DNA of 54,587 nt from Armatimonadota bacterium (GTDB lineage Bacteria > Armatimonadota > Fimbriimonadia > Fimbriimonadales > ATM1): positions 1 to 54,587 of the forward strand of contig JAJPJR010000003.1 in assembly GCA_021324165.1 (NCBI GenBank). The letters run 5' to 3'. The notes beneath the pieces are model-generated. The model was not told the origin of the DNA, searched no databases, and saw nothing but the letters and a program-made list of their open reading frames with translations. The position numbers and the translations under genes are program-made. Shown one piece after another: positions 18,094-26,848 of the stretch; positions within the stretch are counted from its first letter, which is position 1, and each line of letters starts with the position of its first letter.

Positions 18094-19078
18094 GCTTCCA
18101 CACCTCCTGCGCCAGAAATTCGATGTCCAACCCTTCGAGCGCCGCACGCCGGTCAAAATAAATCAGCGTTTGACCGCAAACCAGAATCGGCATGACGAGC
18201 AGGAATCCGATGAACCCGTTCAGATAGATCAGCATCTGATACAACGTTCGCATCAAAAGGTTCGCTTCGCTGATACTGTTCGCGTGGAGCAGATCAACGA
18301 TCCACGCAACGGGCAGGCTGGCGGCTTCCACAATCGCAAAATACAGAAGCAGGCACAGAAACAGCAGCCCGATCTGCGAATACTCCTTCGTCGCGGGCTT
18401 CGTCCGCAACAGTGTGATGGAGCGGCGAATGGACTCTCTCGCGCCCACGTTTTCGTGCAAAAGCACGATCGGCGCGATTCCAACTCGCGAAAAAACGAGC
18501 GCGAACACGATCGGCGACAACAATAGACCGAGCCACGCAAGAAACGACACATAGGGACCCAGATCTCCCGAAGTGTGGTCGCTGAGAACCGCGCTGATCA
18601 TCAGCAGCACAAACGAGACCAGCGTGCTGCCCAGAGCATACAGCGTTACGAGAATGCTCGAAAACGTGAGGCCCCCGAGTCGGCGAAAAATCAATCGTCG
18701 AATCGCGGCCACGTTCGGCCTCATGCCGAGCCGCAATTGCGATGCATAGGCCGACGCCATCCCCGCCATCCACGCGACCGCCGAAATCACCACCGGCACT
18801 GTGCAGATCACACCGAAAAACAGGAGCAGGCCCAACTGCCAAGCCTCTTGAATTGCGCTCCCCGTCTGCACTTCGGTTTCGAAAAGGTAGGGCCTGACAA
18901 AATTCCATGCAAGCACGATCATTCCGAACGCAACGGCGCTTGGAGCCAAAATCGCGCGGAACAGGTCAAAGCCGCCCTGACGATACAGTCCGATCGCCGC
19001 ATCCACCAGTTCGCCGGATGGCACGATCAGCGTCCGCGCCCTTTTTGAAAACCGGTTGGATGTGCCGGGTGCACTCAT
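18065..19078 (-). CDS. Multi-pass membrane protein
   Basis: I do not recognise a named family. The protein of about 337 aa has six or seven transmembrane helices (for example LFRAILAPSAVAFGMIVLAW, LGLLLFFGVICTVPVVISAV, FLAWLGLLLSPIVFALVF). A positively charged loop carries RESIRRSITLLRTKPATKEY. The ATG at 19078 has an AGGA about 8 nt upstream and is preferred over 19093. It is the first gene of the DUF4129-DUF4350 cluster and probably works with them at the membrane. Confidence 0.65.
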   Translation of the reverse strand: MSAPGTSNRFSKRARTLIVPSGELVDAAIGLYRQGGFDLFRAILAPSAVAFGMIVLAWNFVRPYLFETEVQTGSAIQEAWQLGLLLFFGVICTVPVVISAVAWMAGMASAYASQLRLGMRPNVAAIRRLIFRRLGGLTFSSILVTLYALGSTLVSFVLLMISAVLSDHTSGDLGPYVSFLAWLGLLLSPIVFALVFSRVGIAPIVLLHENVGARESIRRSITLLRTKPATKEYSQIGLLFLCLLLYFAIVEAASLPVAWIVDLLHANSISEANLLMRTLYQMLIYLNGFIGFLLVMPILVCGQTLIYFDRRAALEGLDIEFLAQEVWKRGRKIDFDL

Positions 19079-19101
19079 GTGAGAATCCTGCAAAAACCGT
19101 T

Positions 19102-19188
19102 TGGTGCCTTCGGGGAGACTCGAACTCCCAAGCCCTTGCGAGCACTAGAACCTGAATCTAGCGTGTTTGCCAATTTCACCACGAAGGC
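19102..19188 (-). tRNA. tRNA-Leu (CAG)
   Basis: 87 nt including an encoded CCA. The acceptor stem GCCTTCG/CGAAGGC is perfect. The anticodon stem CTAGA/TCTAG holds loop TTCAGGT (anticodon CAG). A long variable arm (TGCTCGCAAGGGCT) and a TTCGAGT T-loop are present, as expected for class II tRNA-Leu. Confidence 0.95.
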
Positions 19189-19222
19189 GCCCCAAATAAA
19201 GATACCCGAGGCGGTTCCGGGC

Positions 19223-19228
19223 TAAAAT
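19223..19228 (+). promoter_or_regulatory. -10-like TAAAAT before ubiX
   Basis: TAAAAT ends 13 nt before the ubiX ATG, leaving only a very short leader. No -35 consensus is visible. Confidence 0.35.
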
Positions 19229-19241
19229 CCCTCCTGAAGGC

Positions 19242-19832
19242 ATGACAGGCAGATTGGTCGTGGGAATCACGGGAGCCAGCGGAGCGATCTATGCGGATCG
19301 GTTCGTTCGGCGCGCCGCAAACCATTACAACAGAATCCACCTGATCGTTACCGATCAGGCCGTGGAAGTTTTTTCGACCGAACTATGCCGCGATGTTTCG
19401 AAAGCAAACCTTTCGGTGCAATCGTTGTTTGGTCAAAACGTTCAAAACGTCGAACTCGTTCAACAAAACCAGTTTTTCACACCGCCCGCCAGCGGCTCGT
19501 ATGCATGCGATGGAATGGTGATTGTGCCTTGCAGCATGGGAACCCTGGGGCGCATCGCAAACGGAATCAGCAACGATCTGATGACGCGGGCAGCCGACGT
19601 GGCGCTCAAAGAAAGCAGAAAACTGATTTTGGTGCCGCGCGAATCGCCCCTCAACCTGATCATGGTGCGCAATATGGCTGCCGTGATCGAAGCCGGCGCC
19701 ACGCTCATTCCCGCAATGCCTGCGTGGTATCACAGACCTTCGAACCTGGATGAACTCGCCGACACAGTCGTCGCGCGCATCTTTCAACACCTCGACCTTC
19801 CGCGCGAATTCGCTCCCGAATGGATGGTATGA
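19242..19832 (+). CDS. ubiX: Flavin prenyltransferase UbiX
   Basis: Makes prenylated FMN, the cofactor for UbiD decarboxylases, from FMN and dimethylallyl phosphate. The 196-aa protein has the N-terminal GITGASGAIYADR nucleotide-binding motif, PCSMGTLGRIANGISNDLMTR, and the VPRESPLNLIMVRNM block with conserved Arg/Glu. These are all typical of UbiX/Pad1. Its partner ubiD lies at 50664-52112, on the other side of the island, so without the island they would be about 8 kb apart. Confidence 0.94.
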   Translation: MTGRLVVGITGASGAIYADRFVRRAANHYNRIHLIVTDQAVEVFSTELCRDVSKANLSVQSLFGQNVQNVELVQQNQFFTPPASGSYACDGMVIVPCSMGTLGRIANGISNDLMTRAADVALKESRKLILVPRESPLNLIMVRNMAAVIEAGATLIPAMPAWYHRPSNLDELADTVVARIFQHLDLPREFAPEWMV

Positions 19833-20001
19833 TCGCTGGCAGAAAGAGGTTTGATGTTTAATCAGAACGCTTCAATAACGCATCGCCGAGCCTCCTTTCA
19901 GAAACCGTAAGCCAACCGGCTGATCGGCGGCAGGCAGCCCCTCTCCGTTTCGCGCTCGATGCGCGAGCGACCGGCGCTGTCGCGCCAAGGATTCCGATGC
20001 C

Positions 20002-20331
20002 ATGTTGAAAGCGTTCGTTTGTCAAAACTGCCGTTTCGTCGTAGAAGCGCCGGACTGCGGTACAAGAAACCGAAATCACTGTCCGAACTGCCTGTACTCG
20101 GTGCATTTGGACGATGTTTCAGGAGACCGCACCGCACACTGCGGCGGCCTGATGGAACCGATCTCCGTTTGGGTAAGAAAAAATGGGGAGTGGGCGGTTG
20201 TGCATCGCTGCGAAGATTGCGGCACGATTCATTCCAATCGAATCGCGCCCGACGATAACCCGCTGCTGCTGATGTCCATCGCGGTTCGTCCGCTTGCGAA
20301 CCCTCCCGTTCCGCTCGAAAGGATCGGATAG
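20002..20331 (+). CDS. RNHCP domain zinc-ribbon protein
   Basis: Small protein of 109 aa named after its RNHCP motif (NRNHCPNCLYSVHLD). Paired cysteines (CQNC, CPNC, CEDC with a lone C nearby) suggest one or two zinc-binding sites; the biochemical function is unknown. An AAGGA lies about 10 nt before the ATG. It is close upstream of tRNA-Thr. Confidence 0.8.
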   Translation: MLKAFVCQNCRFVVEAPDCGTRNRNHCPNCLYSVHLDDVSGDRTAHCGGLMEPISVWVRKNGEWAVVHRCEDCGTIHSNRIAPDDNPLLLMSIAVRPLANPPVPLERIG

Positions 20332-20351
20332 GTATCATCGCGTCTCGGCGG

Positions 20352-20426
20352 GCCGACATAGCTCAGTGGTAGAGCAGCTGTTTCGTAAACAGCAGGTCGC
20401 CGGTTCGAATCCGGCTGTCGGCTCCA
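20352..20426 (+). tRNA. tRNA-Thr (CGT)
   Basis: 75 nt with encoded CCA. The acceptor stem is GCCGACA/TGTCGGC, the D-arm contains AGCTCAGTGGTAGAGC, the anticodon stem is GCTGT/ACAGC with loop TTCGTAA (anticodon CGT), and the T-arm is CCGGTTCGAATCCGG. A T-run follows directly. Confidence 0.96.
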
Positions 20427-20500
20427 TTTTTTTTACCCTTGGCGGCAGAGTTTTCCGTGCGGAAATGCCGAAGCGGCGTATTCCAGTAAACTCGAACGGT

Positions 20501-22507
20501 ATGAAAATGAAACCGTTCGCTGCCGCCGCGCTGGCGCTTGCGGCTGCATCCGCTTTTTCCCAAGACGTGCCTGCCCCCATCGTGCAGGCATTAGCCAAAG
20601 CCGATGCAGGCGTTGCAAAGATCATTGCCGTCAAAGATTCCGAGCGCACTTTCGATAACACCTTAGGGGCTCTGGATAAGATTCTCAGTGATCTGGATCG
20701 CGACACGTCGCTGTTTGTGTTCATGCAGTTTGTTTCAACAAACGCCGCCGAACGCGATGCTGCACGCGCCGCCGACGAGGCGATATCGAACTGGACGATC
20801 GAGCTGGGAAAACGCGAAGATTTGTATAAGGCGATCAAAGCGTATGCCGACACGAATCCGAGGCTCGAAGGCGAGCAGGCGCGGCTGTTGATGTTCACCA
20901 TGCGCGACTATCGCAGGGCGGGAATGAATCTCCCCGCCGAAAAGCGCGCCGAACTCACCGAACTGCAAAAGAACCTGAACAAACTTGAAATCGAGTTTGG
21001 GCAGAACATCGCCGAAGACGAAACCCGCGTGGCCCTTATGAGCGCGGAACTGAAAGGCGTGCCCCAGGAAACGCTCCAAAGGCACCTGAAAATCGGAGAG
21101 ATGTATCTGATCAGGCTCGACGGCTCCACCTATAGTTCGATCATGGAAAACTGCTCGAACGCGGCAACGCGCGAAAAATGCTGGGTGATGTACCGCCGAA
21201 GAGGCGGCCAGCGCAACGTTCGCGTTTTAGAAAAAATCCTTAAAATGCGATATCAAGAAGCCAAAATGCTGGGCTACGACAACGTGGTGGATTATCAGAT
21301 CGAAACCCGCATGGCAAAAAACGCCGCAACGGTGAAAAAGTTCTATGATGATCTGATTCCGATCGTCAAAAAGAAAGCGGATGCCGACTTCGAAGAGTTC
21401 AACGCCATTAAAAGAAAGGACACTAAGGATCCTAAAGCAGTTCTGAATCCGTGGGACTACGCCTATTACAAACGGATGCTGGAAAAAACCAAGTACAAAG
21501 TGGATGGAGAAAAGGTCCGCGAATACTTTTCGATGGAAGACTGCATGAAAGGGCTGTTCTCAATCACCGCGTCGCTCTACGGCATCGAATACAAAGATGT
21601 TACTTCGCAGGCTGCCTCGCTCGGACTTCCCATCTGGCATCCCGAAGTGACACTGTACGAAGTGGTTGACAAAAAGACTGGGGAAACTCTCGGTCATATC
21701 TACACCGATCTTTATCCACGCGAGGATAAATATTCGCACGCCGCGTGCTGGGGCCTTCGCGGAAGAAGAGTGAATGAAGACGGAACCGTTGACAAACCGC
21801 TGTGCGCGCTGGTGTGCAACTTTGCAAAACCAAGCGCCGACAAGCCGTCGCTTCTTCCGCACGACGAAGTGGAAACGCTGTTCCACGAATTTGGTCACGC
21901 ACTTCACGGCGTGCTGACCCAAGTGCATTACGGAAGATTCAGCGGTACGGCGGTCGCGCGCGATTTTGTGGAGGCTCCCTCGCAGATGATGGAAAACTGG
22001 GTGTGGGATCCAAAAGTGCTCGCCACTTTTGCAAAGCATTACAAAACCGGTGCGCCGATCCCAGCGAGTCTGCTCGACGGAATGAACGCTGCGCGCACGT
22101 TGGGCTCGGGCCTTGAGACCGAAGGCCAGCTGTTCTTGGGACTCATGGATCAGGCTTTTCATCTGGCGCCCGAAGGCAGCGTGGACACCACCAAGGTCGC
22201 CAACCAGATTTATGAAACGTACACGCATTACAAGGCGGTGCCGGGAACGATGTTCCAAGCCGCGTTCACGCACCTGACCGGATATCAAGGCGCTTATTAC
22301 GGCTACTTGTGGTCGCTCGTGTATGCGCAGGATATGTTTCAGCGGTTCGAGCAGCTGGGCGTTCTGTCTCCCGAGACGGGAGCCTATTACCGCCAAAAAG
22401 TCCTGGCCAAAGGCGGAAGCGAAGACGAAATGCAGATGCTTCGCGAATACCTGGGCCGCGAGCCGAGCATGGATGCGTTCTACCGGCACCTGGGGCTGAA
22501 GAAATAA
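20501..22507 (+). CDS. Exported M3-family metallopeptidase (oligopeptidase)
   Basis: Zinc oligopeptidase of the thimet/oligopeptidase A family. The protein of about 668 aa starts with a signal peptide (FAAAALALAAASAFSQ). It has the HEFGHALHG zinc motif near residue 462 with a downstream zinc-binding region (ARDFVEAPSQMMENWVWD) and the MFQAAFTHLTGYQGAYYGYL block. I chose the ATG at 20501; the longer open frame runs back through the tRNA. TAAACT ends 8 nt upstream. A periplasmic or secreted peptide-degrading role is likely. Confidence 0.93.
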   Translation: MKMKPFAAAALALAAASAFSQDVPAPIVQALAKADAGVAKIIAVKDSERTFDNTLGALDKILSDLDRDTSLFVFMQFVSTNAAERDAARAADEAISNWTIELGKREDLYKAIKAYADTNPRLEGEQARLLMFTMRDYRRAGMNLPAEKRAELTELQKNLNKLEIEFGQNIAEDETRVALMSAELKGVPQETLQRHLKIGEMYLIRLDGSTYSSIMENCSNAATREKCWVMYRRRGGQRNVRVLEKILKMRYQEAKMLGYDNVVDYQIETRMAKNAATVKKFYDDLIPIVKKKADADFEEFNAIKRKDTKDPKAVLNPWDYAYYKRMLEKTKYKVDGEKVREYFSMEDCMKGLFSITASLYGIEYKDVTSQAASLGLPIWHPEVTLYEVVDKKTGETLGHIYTDLYPREDKYSHAACWGLRGRRVNEDGTVDKPLCALVCNFAKPSADKPSLLPHDEVETLFHEFGHALHGVLTQVHYGRFSGTAVARDFVEAPSQMMENWVWDPKVLATFAKHYKTGAPIPASLLDGMNAARTLGSGLETEGQLFLGLMDQAFHLAPEGSVDTTKVANQIYETYTHYKAVPGTMFQAAFTHLTGYQGAYYGYLWSLVYAQDMFQRFEQLGVLSPETGAYYRQKVLAKGGSEDEMQMLREYLGREPSMDAFYRHLGLKK

Positions 22508-22597
22508 CCTCGTTGTGTTGACAGGTGGCAGGACGTCCGCGGGCCGTGATAAGATATTTCCCGGACCTGCATTTCAGCGGGGCCAGGAGGAAAGGAG

Positions 22598-23362
22598 ATG
22601 TTCCGTATAACCTTAATTACGGCCATCGCATTTGGTGCAGCCGGCGCTTATGCCCAAACGTTGTACTACGTGGACGACTCGCGGGATTATCTGTACAGCA
22701 TTGACGTGAACACATTGAACGTCACGCCTATCGGAAGTCTTGGAGTCGGCGGCGACTTTGGAGACATGGCGTGGGATGCCACCACTTCCACGATGTATTA
22801 CATCGGAGGAAGAGGGAACGACAATCTGTACACCCTTAACCTGAACACCGGGGCGGCTACGCTCGTGGGCAATTATGGGGTGGACGACATGTTTACGCTC
22901 GCCGCAGACAACACAGGACAGTTGTACGCACAGTCCACGAACGGTTCGGTTTACAAAATCAACAAAACGAACGGTTCGGCGTCTGCGATCGGCTCAAACC
23001 AGGTTTATCCGGGCGGATATACCTGGGACTCGAAAAACGGCAGAGTTGTGTTTATGGAAGCCGGCGGCGGCAACGCCTATTCGGTGGACCGCTCGAACGG
23101 ATCGGTGACGCTGATCGGCGCTTCGCTCGGTTTCATCAACGACAACGACATCGCGTATGAAGCCGGCAGCAACCAGTACTACGCAATGGATTGGAGCGGC
23201 GACTTCTACCGATGGGACGGAGCGTTTTCGACGCGGACGCACATCGGCGGCGGCTATGCTGCTGTGGCTGCGTGCGACTTTGCGAACGTGGTTCCCGAAC
23301 CTGCAAGCGTGTCGGTGCTGGGCCTGGGCGTGCTCGCACTGCTTAGGCGAAAGCGAAAGTAG
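22598..23362 (+). CDS. PEP-CTERM sorting-domain exported protein
   Basis: The 254-aa protein has a signal peptide (residues 1-19, ending GAYAQ). A repetitive beta-rich body follows, with blades such as YSIDVNTLNVTPIGSLG and YTLNLNTGAATLVGNYG, which looks propeller-like. The C-terminal sorting signal is VPEPASVSVLGLGVLALL plus RRKRK. PEP-CTERM proteins are processed by an exosortase and usually displayed with extracellular polysaccharide. An AGGAGG lies 6 nt before the ATG. A strong terminator follows. The ligand or role is unknown. Confidence 0.9.
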   Translation: MFRITLITAIAFGAAGAYAQTLYYVDDSRDYLYSIDVNTLNVTPIGSLGVGGDFGDMAWDATTSTMYYIGGRGNDNLYTLNLNTGAATLVGNYGVDDMFTLAADNTGQLYAQSTNGSVYKINKTNGSASAIGSNQVYPGGYTWDSKNGRVVFMEAGGGNAYSVDRSNGSVTLIGASLGFINDNDIAYEAGSNQYYAMDWSGDFYRWDGAFSTRTHIGGGYAAVAACDFANVVPEPASVSVLGLGVLALLRRKRK

Positions 23363-23381
23363 TCGAACTTGATTAAAAAGA

Positions 23382-23413
23382 TCAGAGGCTCCATTCGGAG
23401 CCTCTGACTTTTT
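23382..23413. terminator. Bidirectional Rho-independent terminator
   Basis: An 11-bp perfect stem (TCAGAGGCTCC / GGAGCCTCTGA) with an ATTC loop is followed by CTTTTT on the plus strand and preceded by AAAAAGA, giving TCTTTTT on the minus strand. It serves the PEP-CTERM gene and the convergent DUF6159-like gene. Confidence 0.88.
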
Positions 23414-23415
23414 GT

Positions 23416-24255
23416 TTAGATTCCCTTAGGTTTTTTCGCTTTGAACGCCTGCGCAAAATCCACCGCGCGGTAGGCAGGCGGCGTTGTGCCGGTCGTAGCG
23501 TACAGATACAGCGCCGTTTGGTAGATGCCCTGAAGCGCCGCACCGACGATCGAAAGCGCGATAATCCACAACACGAACAGAGTGAACGCCGCAGCGATCA
23601 GCGGCACAATGCCGGTAACCAGCGCAAAGACAATCAGCGGAAGCGGCGCGATGATCAGAATCAGCATCGCAACGCCCATCGAAAGACCAGCGACCAGCCT
23701 TGCACCCCAAGTTTTCATCAACAGCTGTGCCGATTCTTTCACCGCAGGCATCGGGCGGCGGTTTTCGACCACCAAAATCGGAATCACGAAAAACGTGGCG
23801 ATGCTCCACGCAAGTCCGAAGATGGATTCGACGATCCGCGCCACCGGTCCCAAATACTCCGCCATCAAGCGAAGTATCACGCCGACCGTTGCCGAGATCA
23901 GCGACCATCCGATCACCGCAGGGAGCCGTTTCCGCGCTTCGCGCAAACCGATTGCGAACGTTGCCGGATTTCCTTTCAAACTTTCATGCGCACACGCCAC
24001 GAGTCCGGTGTTGAAGAAAATCACAATGAAGTACGTTACAAGGTAGAAGCCGAACAGAAACGGAATGTATGTCAGGGGCGGCGTTTCTTTGATGTCGTCA
24101 ACGCCGTACAAAAAATAGTACGGCACAAAGAACGCCGCGCAAGCGACCAAAGTGAACAGCCCCGATAGAATCGGAAACAGAGCGAGGCCAGGCGTGCGCC
24201 TGAGAATCGCCCACGATTCCTTCGCCAGGGCCCAACTGCTTGAAAATGACCCCAT
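23416..24255 (-). CDS. DUF6159-like integral membrane protein
   Basis: Protein of about 279 aa with around six transmembrane helices. The N-terminal SWALAKESWAILRRTPGLAL matches what I recall of the DUF6159 family; function unknown. I placed the start at the ATG at 24255 (MGSFSSSW). The longer open frame to 24597 runs antisense into rseP and its N-terminal part is not membrane-like. The stop lies 2 nt from the shared terminator. Confidence 0.7.
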   Translation of the reverse strand: MGSFSSSWALAKESWAILRRTPGLALFPILSGLFTLVACAAFFVPYYFLYGVDDIKETPPLTYIPFLFGFYLVTYFIVIFFNTGLVACAHESLKGNPATFAIGLREARKRLPAVIGWSLISATVGVILRLMAEYLGPVARIVESIFGLAWSIATFFVIPILVVENRRPMPAVKESAQLLMKTWGARLVAGLSMGVAMLILIIAPLPLIVFALVTGIVPLIAAAFTLFVLWIIALSIVGAALQGIYQTALYLYATTGTTPPAYRAVDFAQAFKAKKPKGI

Positions 24256-24322
24256 ACCGCAGATTATGGGGGGAAGCCTGCGAAATTGGCAACATCCACC
24301 CGGAAAAACCCTGCCTATGCCG

Positions 24323-24328
24323 TATAAT
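24323..24328 (+). promoter_or_regulatory. -10 box TATAAT before rseP
   Basis: A perfect TATAAT is followed by AGGAG at 24331-24335, 7 nt before the rseP ATG at 24343. The transcript would begin at or just before the ribosome-binding site. No good -35 is seen. Confidence 0.5.
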
Positions 24329-24342
24329 TTAGGAGCGAAAAA

Positions 24343-25467
24343 ATGTTGACTCTCGTCTGGCAGATTCTGGCCGTCGCGATCGTGTTCACCACCATTGTGG
24401 GTGTGCACGAATTCGGGCATTTCCTGTTTGCCAAACTTTTCAAAATGGATGTGGACGAGTTCGCCATCGGCTTCGGCCCGCGCATCGCCTCGAGAAAAAC
24501 CAAAACCGGCACCGTCGTCTCGCTCCGCTGCATTCCGTTGGGTGGTTTTGTCCGCGTGAAAGGTTCCGAACCGCGCGAAGATGGCGGGGAAGTGCATATC
24601 GAACGAGGGTTCTTCAGCCGAGGGCCGTGGCTGCGCCTGCTGGTTTTTTTGGCAGGGCCCGCGTTCAGTCTGCTGTTCGGCGTGGTGTGCTATTTCGCGG
24701 TTGCGATGTTCAACGGCACTCCCGACGCAGAGCCGATCATCGGAGGCGTGCCGAAAGATTATCCCGCCGAAGCGGCCGGCTTGCGCGAAGGCGACAAAGT
24801 GCTCGCGATCAATGGCGCTCCCATCCGCACCTATCAGCAGATTCGCGAAACCGTGCAGCCCTCAAAAGCCCCGCTCGATTTCCGAATCCTTCGCGGCGGA
24901 AAAGAAGTGACTCTGAAGGTCGCTCCCATTCAGCGGCTTCAGCTGCTCGATGACGCAGATGGCAACCCGAAGTTTGGGCCCGATGGCAAGCCGATTTATC
25001 AAGTGCTCGGATTCATCGGAATTCAAGCGAAGGTTGAAAAGTTCCAGATCGTTCCTTCGATGCAGTTTGCGGCTCGCAATTCGATGATGCTGATATCGCA
25101 GACCGTGCACGTGATGGGAAGCTGGTCGCGGCTGAAGCAGAATGCGGGAGGTCCCATTTCGATCGCGCGCGTCACATCCAGTGCGGCACAATCCGGCGCC
25201 GTCGCGCTGCTGTATCTTGCCGGCACAATCAGTTTCTCGTTGGGACTATTGAACCTCCTTCCGATTCCGCTGCTCGACGGTGGCCAGATCGTGATCGCAT
25301 TCATCGAAGGGCTCAGGCGCGGCAGGCGTCTTTCGATGAAAGTTCAAGAGTTGGTGGCGGGTGCGGGATTCGCGCTGATTCTGCTGATGATTGTGGGAGT
25401 GTTTGCTCTCGATATCGGGCATATCACCGAAGAGCGCGCGCAAAAGGCGTCGAGTTCGCAAAAATGA
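24343..25467 (+). CDS. rseP: RIP metalloprotease RseP (site-2 protease)
   Basis: Intramembrane zinc protease that cleaves membrane proteins, such as anti-sigma factors, after a first cut. The 374-aa protein has the HEFGH zinc motif at residues 22-26 in the first transmembrane helix. A PDZ domain follows (about 120-200, GGVPKDYPAEAAGLREGDKV), then the third ligand motif NLLPIPLLDGG near 303. The start is supported by AGGAG. Its TGA abuts the stop of the convergent gene at 25468. Confidence 0.94.
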   Translation: MLTLVWQILAVAIVFTTIVGVHEFGHFLFAKLFKMDVDEFAIGFGPRIASRKTKTGTVVSLRCIPLGGFVRVKGSEPREDGGEVHIERGFFSRGPWLRLLVFLAGPAFSLLFGVVCYFAVAMFNGTPDAEPIIGGVPKDYPAEAAGLREGDKVLAINGAPIRTYQQIRETVQPSKAPLDFRILRGGKEVTLKVAPIQRLQLLDDADGNPKFGPDGKPIYQVLGFIGIQAKVEKFQIVPSMQFAARNSMMLISQTVHVMGSWSRLKQNAGGPISIARVTSSAAQSGAVALLYLAGTISFSLGLLNLLPIPLLDGGQIVIAFIEGLRRGRRLSMKVQELVAGAGFALILLMIVGVFALDIGHITEERAQKASSSQK

Positions 25468-25971
25468 TCAGCGCGAAGCGCTGAACGGATCGGGTTCCTG
25501 AGCGCGCGACCGTCCGATGAATTCGTTCGCCAGATAATCGGCTTCCACGCTCAAGTCCTGCACATACCACGTTCCCGATTCAGGAAGCCGCACCGACCGG
25601 CCCTGCGAAATCAGCACGACAGCCCGCCCGCCCTTAGCAATCCGGTTGGTCGAATGATAATCAAACTTTTCGTGCCGAAAAGGACCGTCAATGCTCAGCG
25701 TGTCGTCCGAAAACGTAAGCGTCGCAATCCGATCGCGCGTGTTATACGAAACCGCAAGCATCAGCGAGCCGATCAGGGCGCACGCTGCGCACACCAAGAA
25801 CGACGCTCCCGCCTTCTGCCGCGACCGAAAACTGCATGCGAGCCACGCGCCAGCCGCAACCACCGCCCCGCAAATCAGTAAGGGCGTGATCACCGCGATC
25901 CATTCCCCCAAGCCCAAATCCGGCCTGAAAACGTAAACTTGGCTGCCTCCCATCATCTCAATTATCGGCAC
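25468..25971 (-). CDS. Small membrane protein, unknown
   Basis: Not recognised. The 167-aa protein has two transmembrane helices (about 24-43 and 58-74) followed by a soluble C-terminal domain of about 90 residues that looks like a small beta domain (IATLTFSDDTLSIDGPFRHE, RAVVLISQGRSVRLPE). The first start is GTG; ATGs at 25956 and 25953 are alternatives. The gene is tail-to-tail with rseP with no spacer. Confidence 0.55.
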   Translation of the reverse strand: MPIIEMMGGSQVYVFRPDLGLGEWIAVITPLLICGAVVAAGAWLACSFRSRQKAGASFLVCAACALIGSLMLAVSYNTRDRIATLTFSDDTLSIDGPFRHEKFDYHSTNRIAKGGRAVVLISQGRSVRLPESGTWYVQDLSVEADYLANEFIGRSRAQEPDPFSASR

Positions 25972-25980
25972 GTTACAGAC

Positions 25981-26652
25981 TCATCGTCCGCCGATTTGGT
26001 TCTCTGACCCCGAGGTTCCCCGGCGGATGCACGCAAGCCAGCCGGACGCCTCCGGGTTCTCGAACAGGGTCAGTATCGTTTCAGGAACGATCTCCACTGT
26101 GTTCCAGGCCTGCTCCTGACCGAAAACCTGCCGAATCTCCGCCCGGCTCACAGGGTGCGGGCCGATGTTCGTCCCCTCATCGGCGAAACACAACAAATAA
26201 ACCGCGGCCCGCACCCTCAGCACGTGTCTCAGCCCGCGAGCATAGACGCGGCGCTCGTCAGCATCAAAGGCGTGAAACAGCCCGCAGTCAAAAACGGCAT
26301 CGAACGATTCCCCGAGCCGCTCCAACCGCAAGGCGTCGTGAACCAAGAACCGCGCATCGACTCCGCGCAGTTCGGCCTTTTCCCTGGCGGATGCGATGGC
26401 GGCCTCCGCGACATCAATGCCTAGAACCCGGCGGCCAAGCGAAGCCAGATAGAGAGCGTTTTCTCCCGTTCCGCATCCTGCATCTAACACGTCTGTGCCG
26501 ATCTGTTCACGCTTCAGCAGTCTTTCGATTGCAGGCTGCACCCTGCCGATCTCCCACGGAGGCGGGGCCGCGCCGCAGTACGATGCGTTCCAAGGCTGTC
26601 CGGCCGACCTCTCATGGCTCGTAAGTTTTCGCGGCTCAGAATCGTGCTGCAT
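25981..26652 (-). CDS. Class I SAM-dependent methyltransferase
   Basis: The 223-aa protein has SAM-binding motif I (VLDAGCGTGENALYLASLG) and the following acidic residue in VLGIDVAEAAIASAREKA. DAVFDCGLFHAFDADER corresponds to motif IV/post I. The N-terminal PWNASYCGAAPPPWEIGRVQ resembles thiopurine/tellurite-resistance-type methyltransferases; the substrate is unknown. It is the last core gene before the island. Its upstream side faces the att site. Confidence 0.85.
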   Translation of the reverse strand: MQHDSEPRKLTSHERSAGQPWNASYCGAAPPPWEIGRVQPAIERLLKREQIGTDVLDAGCGTGENALYLASLGRRVLGIDVAEAAIASAREKAELRGVDARFLVHDALRLERLGESFDAVFDCGLFHAFDADERRVYARGLRHVLRVRAAVYLLCFADEGTNIGPHPVSRAEIRQVFGQEQAWNTVEIVPETILTLFENPEASGWLACIRRGTSGSENQIGGR

Positions 26653-26682
26653 GAACCAACGCCACTCCCCAAAAAAAAGAAC

Positions 26683-26700
26683 CTGGCGGAGAGGGTGGGA
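26683..26700 (-). repeat. Island att site, left (tRNA-Ser 3' fragment)
   Basis: 18 bp (CTGGCGGAGAGGGTGGGA on the plus strand) identical to 50118-50135, covering the acceptor and part of the T-arm of tRNA-Ser. The similarity continues imperfectly for 3 nt. Confidence 0.85.
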
Positions 26701-26789
26701 CTCCCCACACAGGGAACCTAAACCTTCACCGACCGATTCGAAGTGTACCAGCGGTTGAATCTGCGCTCACTACAAGGAGCGAAGACAAC

Positions 26790-26810
26790 GTGCGTACAGA
26801 CGTGCGTACA
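26790..26810 (+). repeat. Paired GTGCGTACA repeats, left end
   Basis: Two identical GTGCGTACA 9-mers (26790-26798 and 26802-26810), start-to-start 12 nt, between the att site and the integrase. A matching pair lies near the right end. Likely integrase arm-type binding sites. Confidence 0.6.
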
Positions 26811-26830
26811 AACTGGGCTGAAGGAACCGC

Positions 26831-26848
26831 TTGCAGCAAAAGCTGCAA
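26831..26848 (+). repeat. Hairpin directly before integrase ATG
   Basis: Perfect 7-bp inverted repeat TTGCAGC / GCTGCAA with an AAAA loop, ending at the base before the ATG at 26849. It could block translation from that ATG or be an operator. Confidence 0.45.

Noticed and set aside
23416-24597. 393-aa version of the DUF6159-like protein
   Set aside because: The N-terminal 114 residues are antisense to rseP, hydrophilic and not family-like; the ATG at 24255 gives a normal membrane protein.
26683-26720. Degraded second tRNA-Ser gene
   Set aside because: Only the 3' 17-18 nt match; the sequence beyond diverges at once, as expected for an att fragment.
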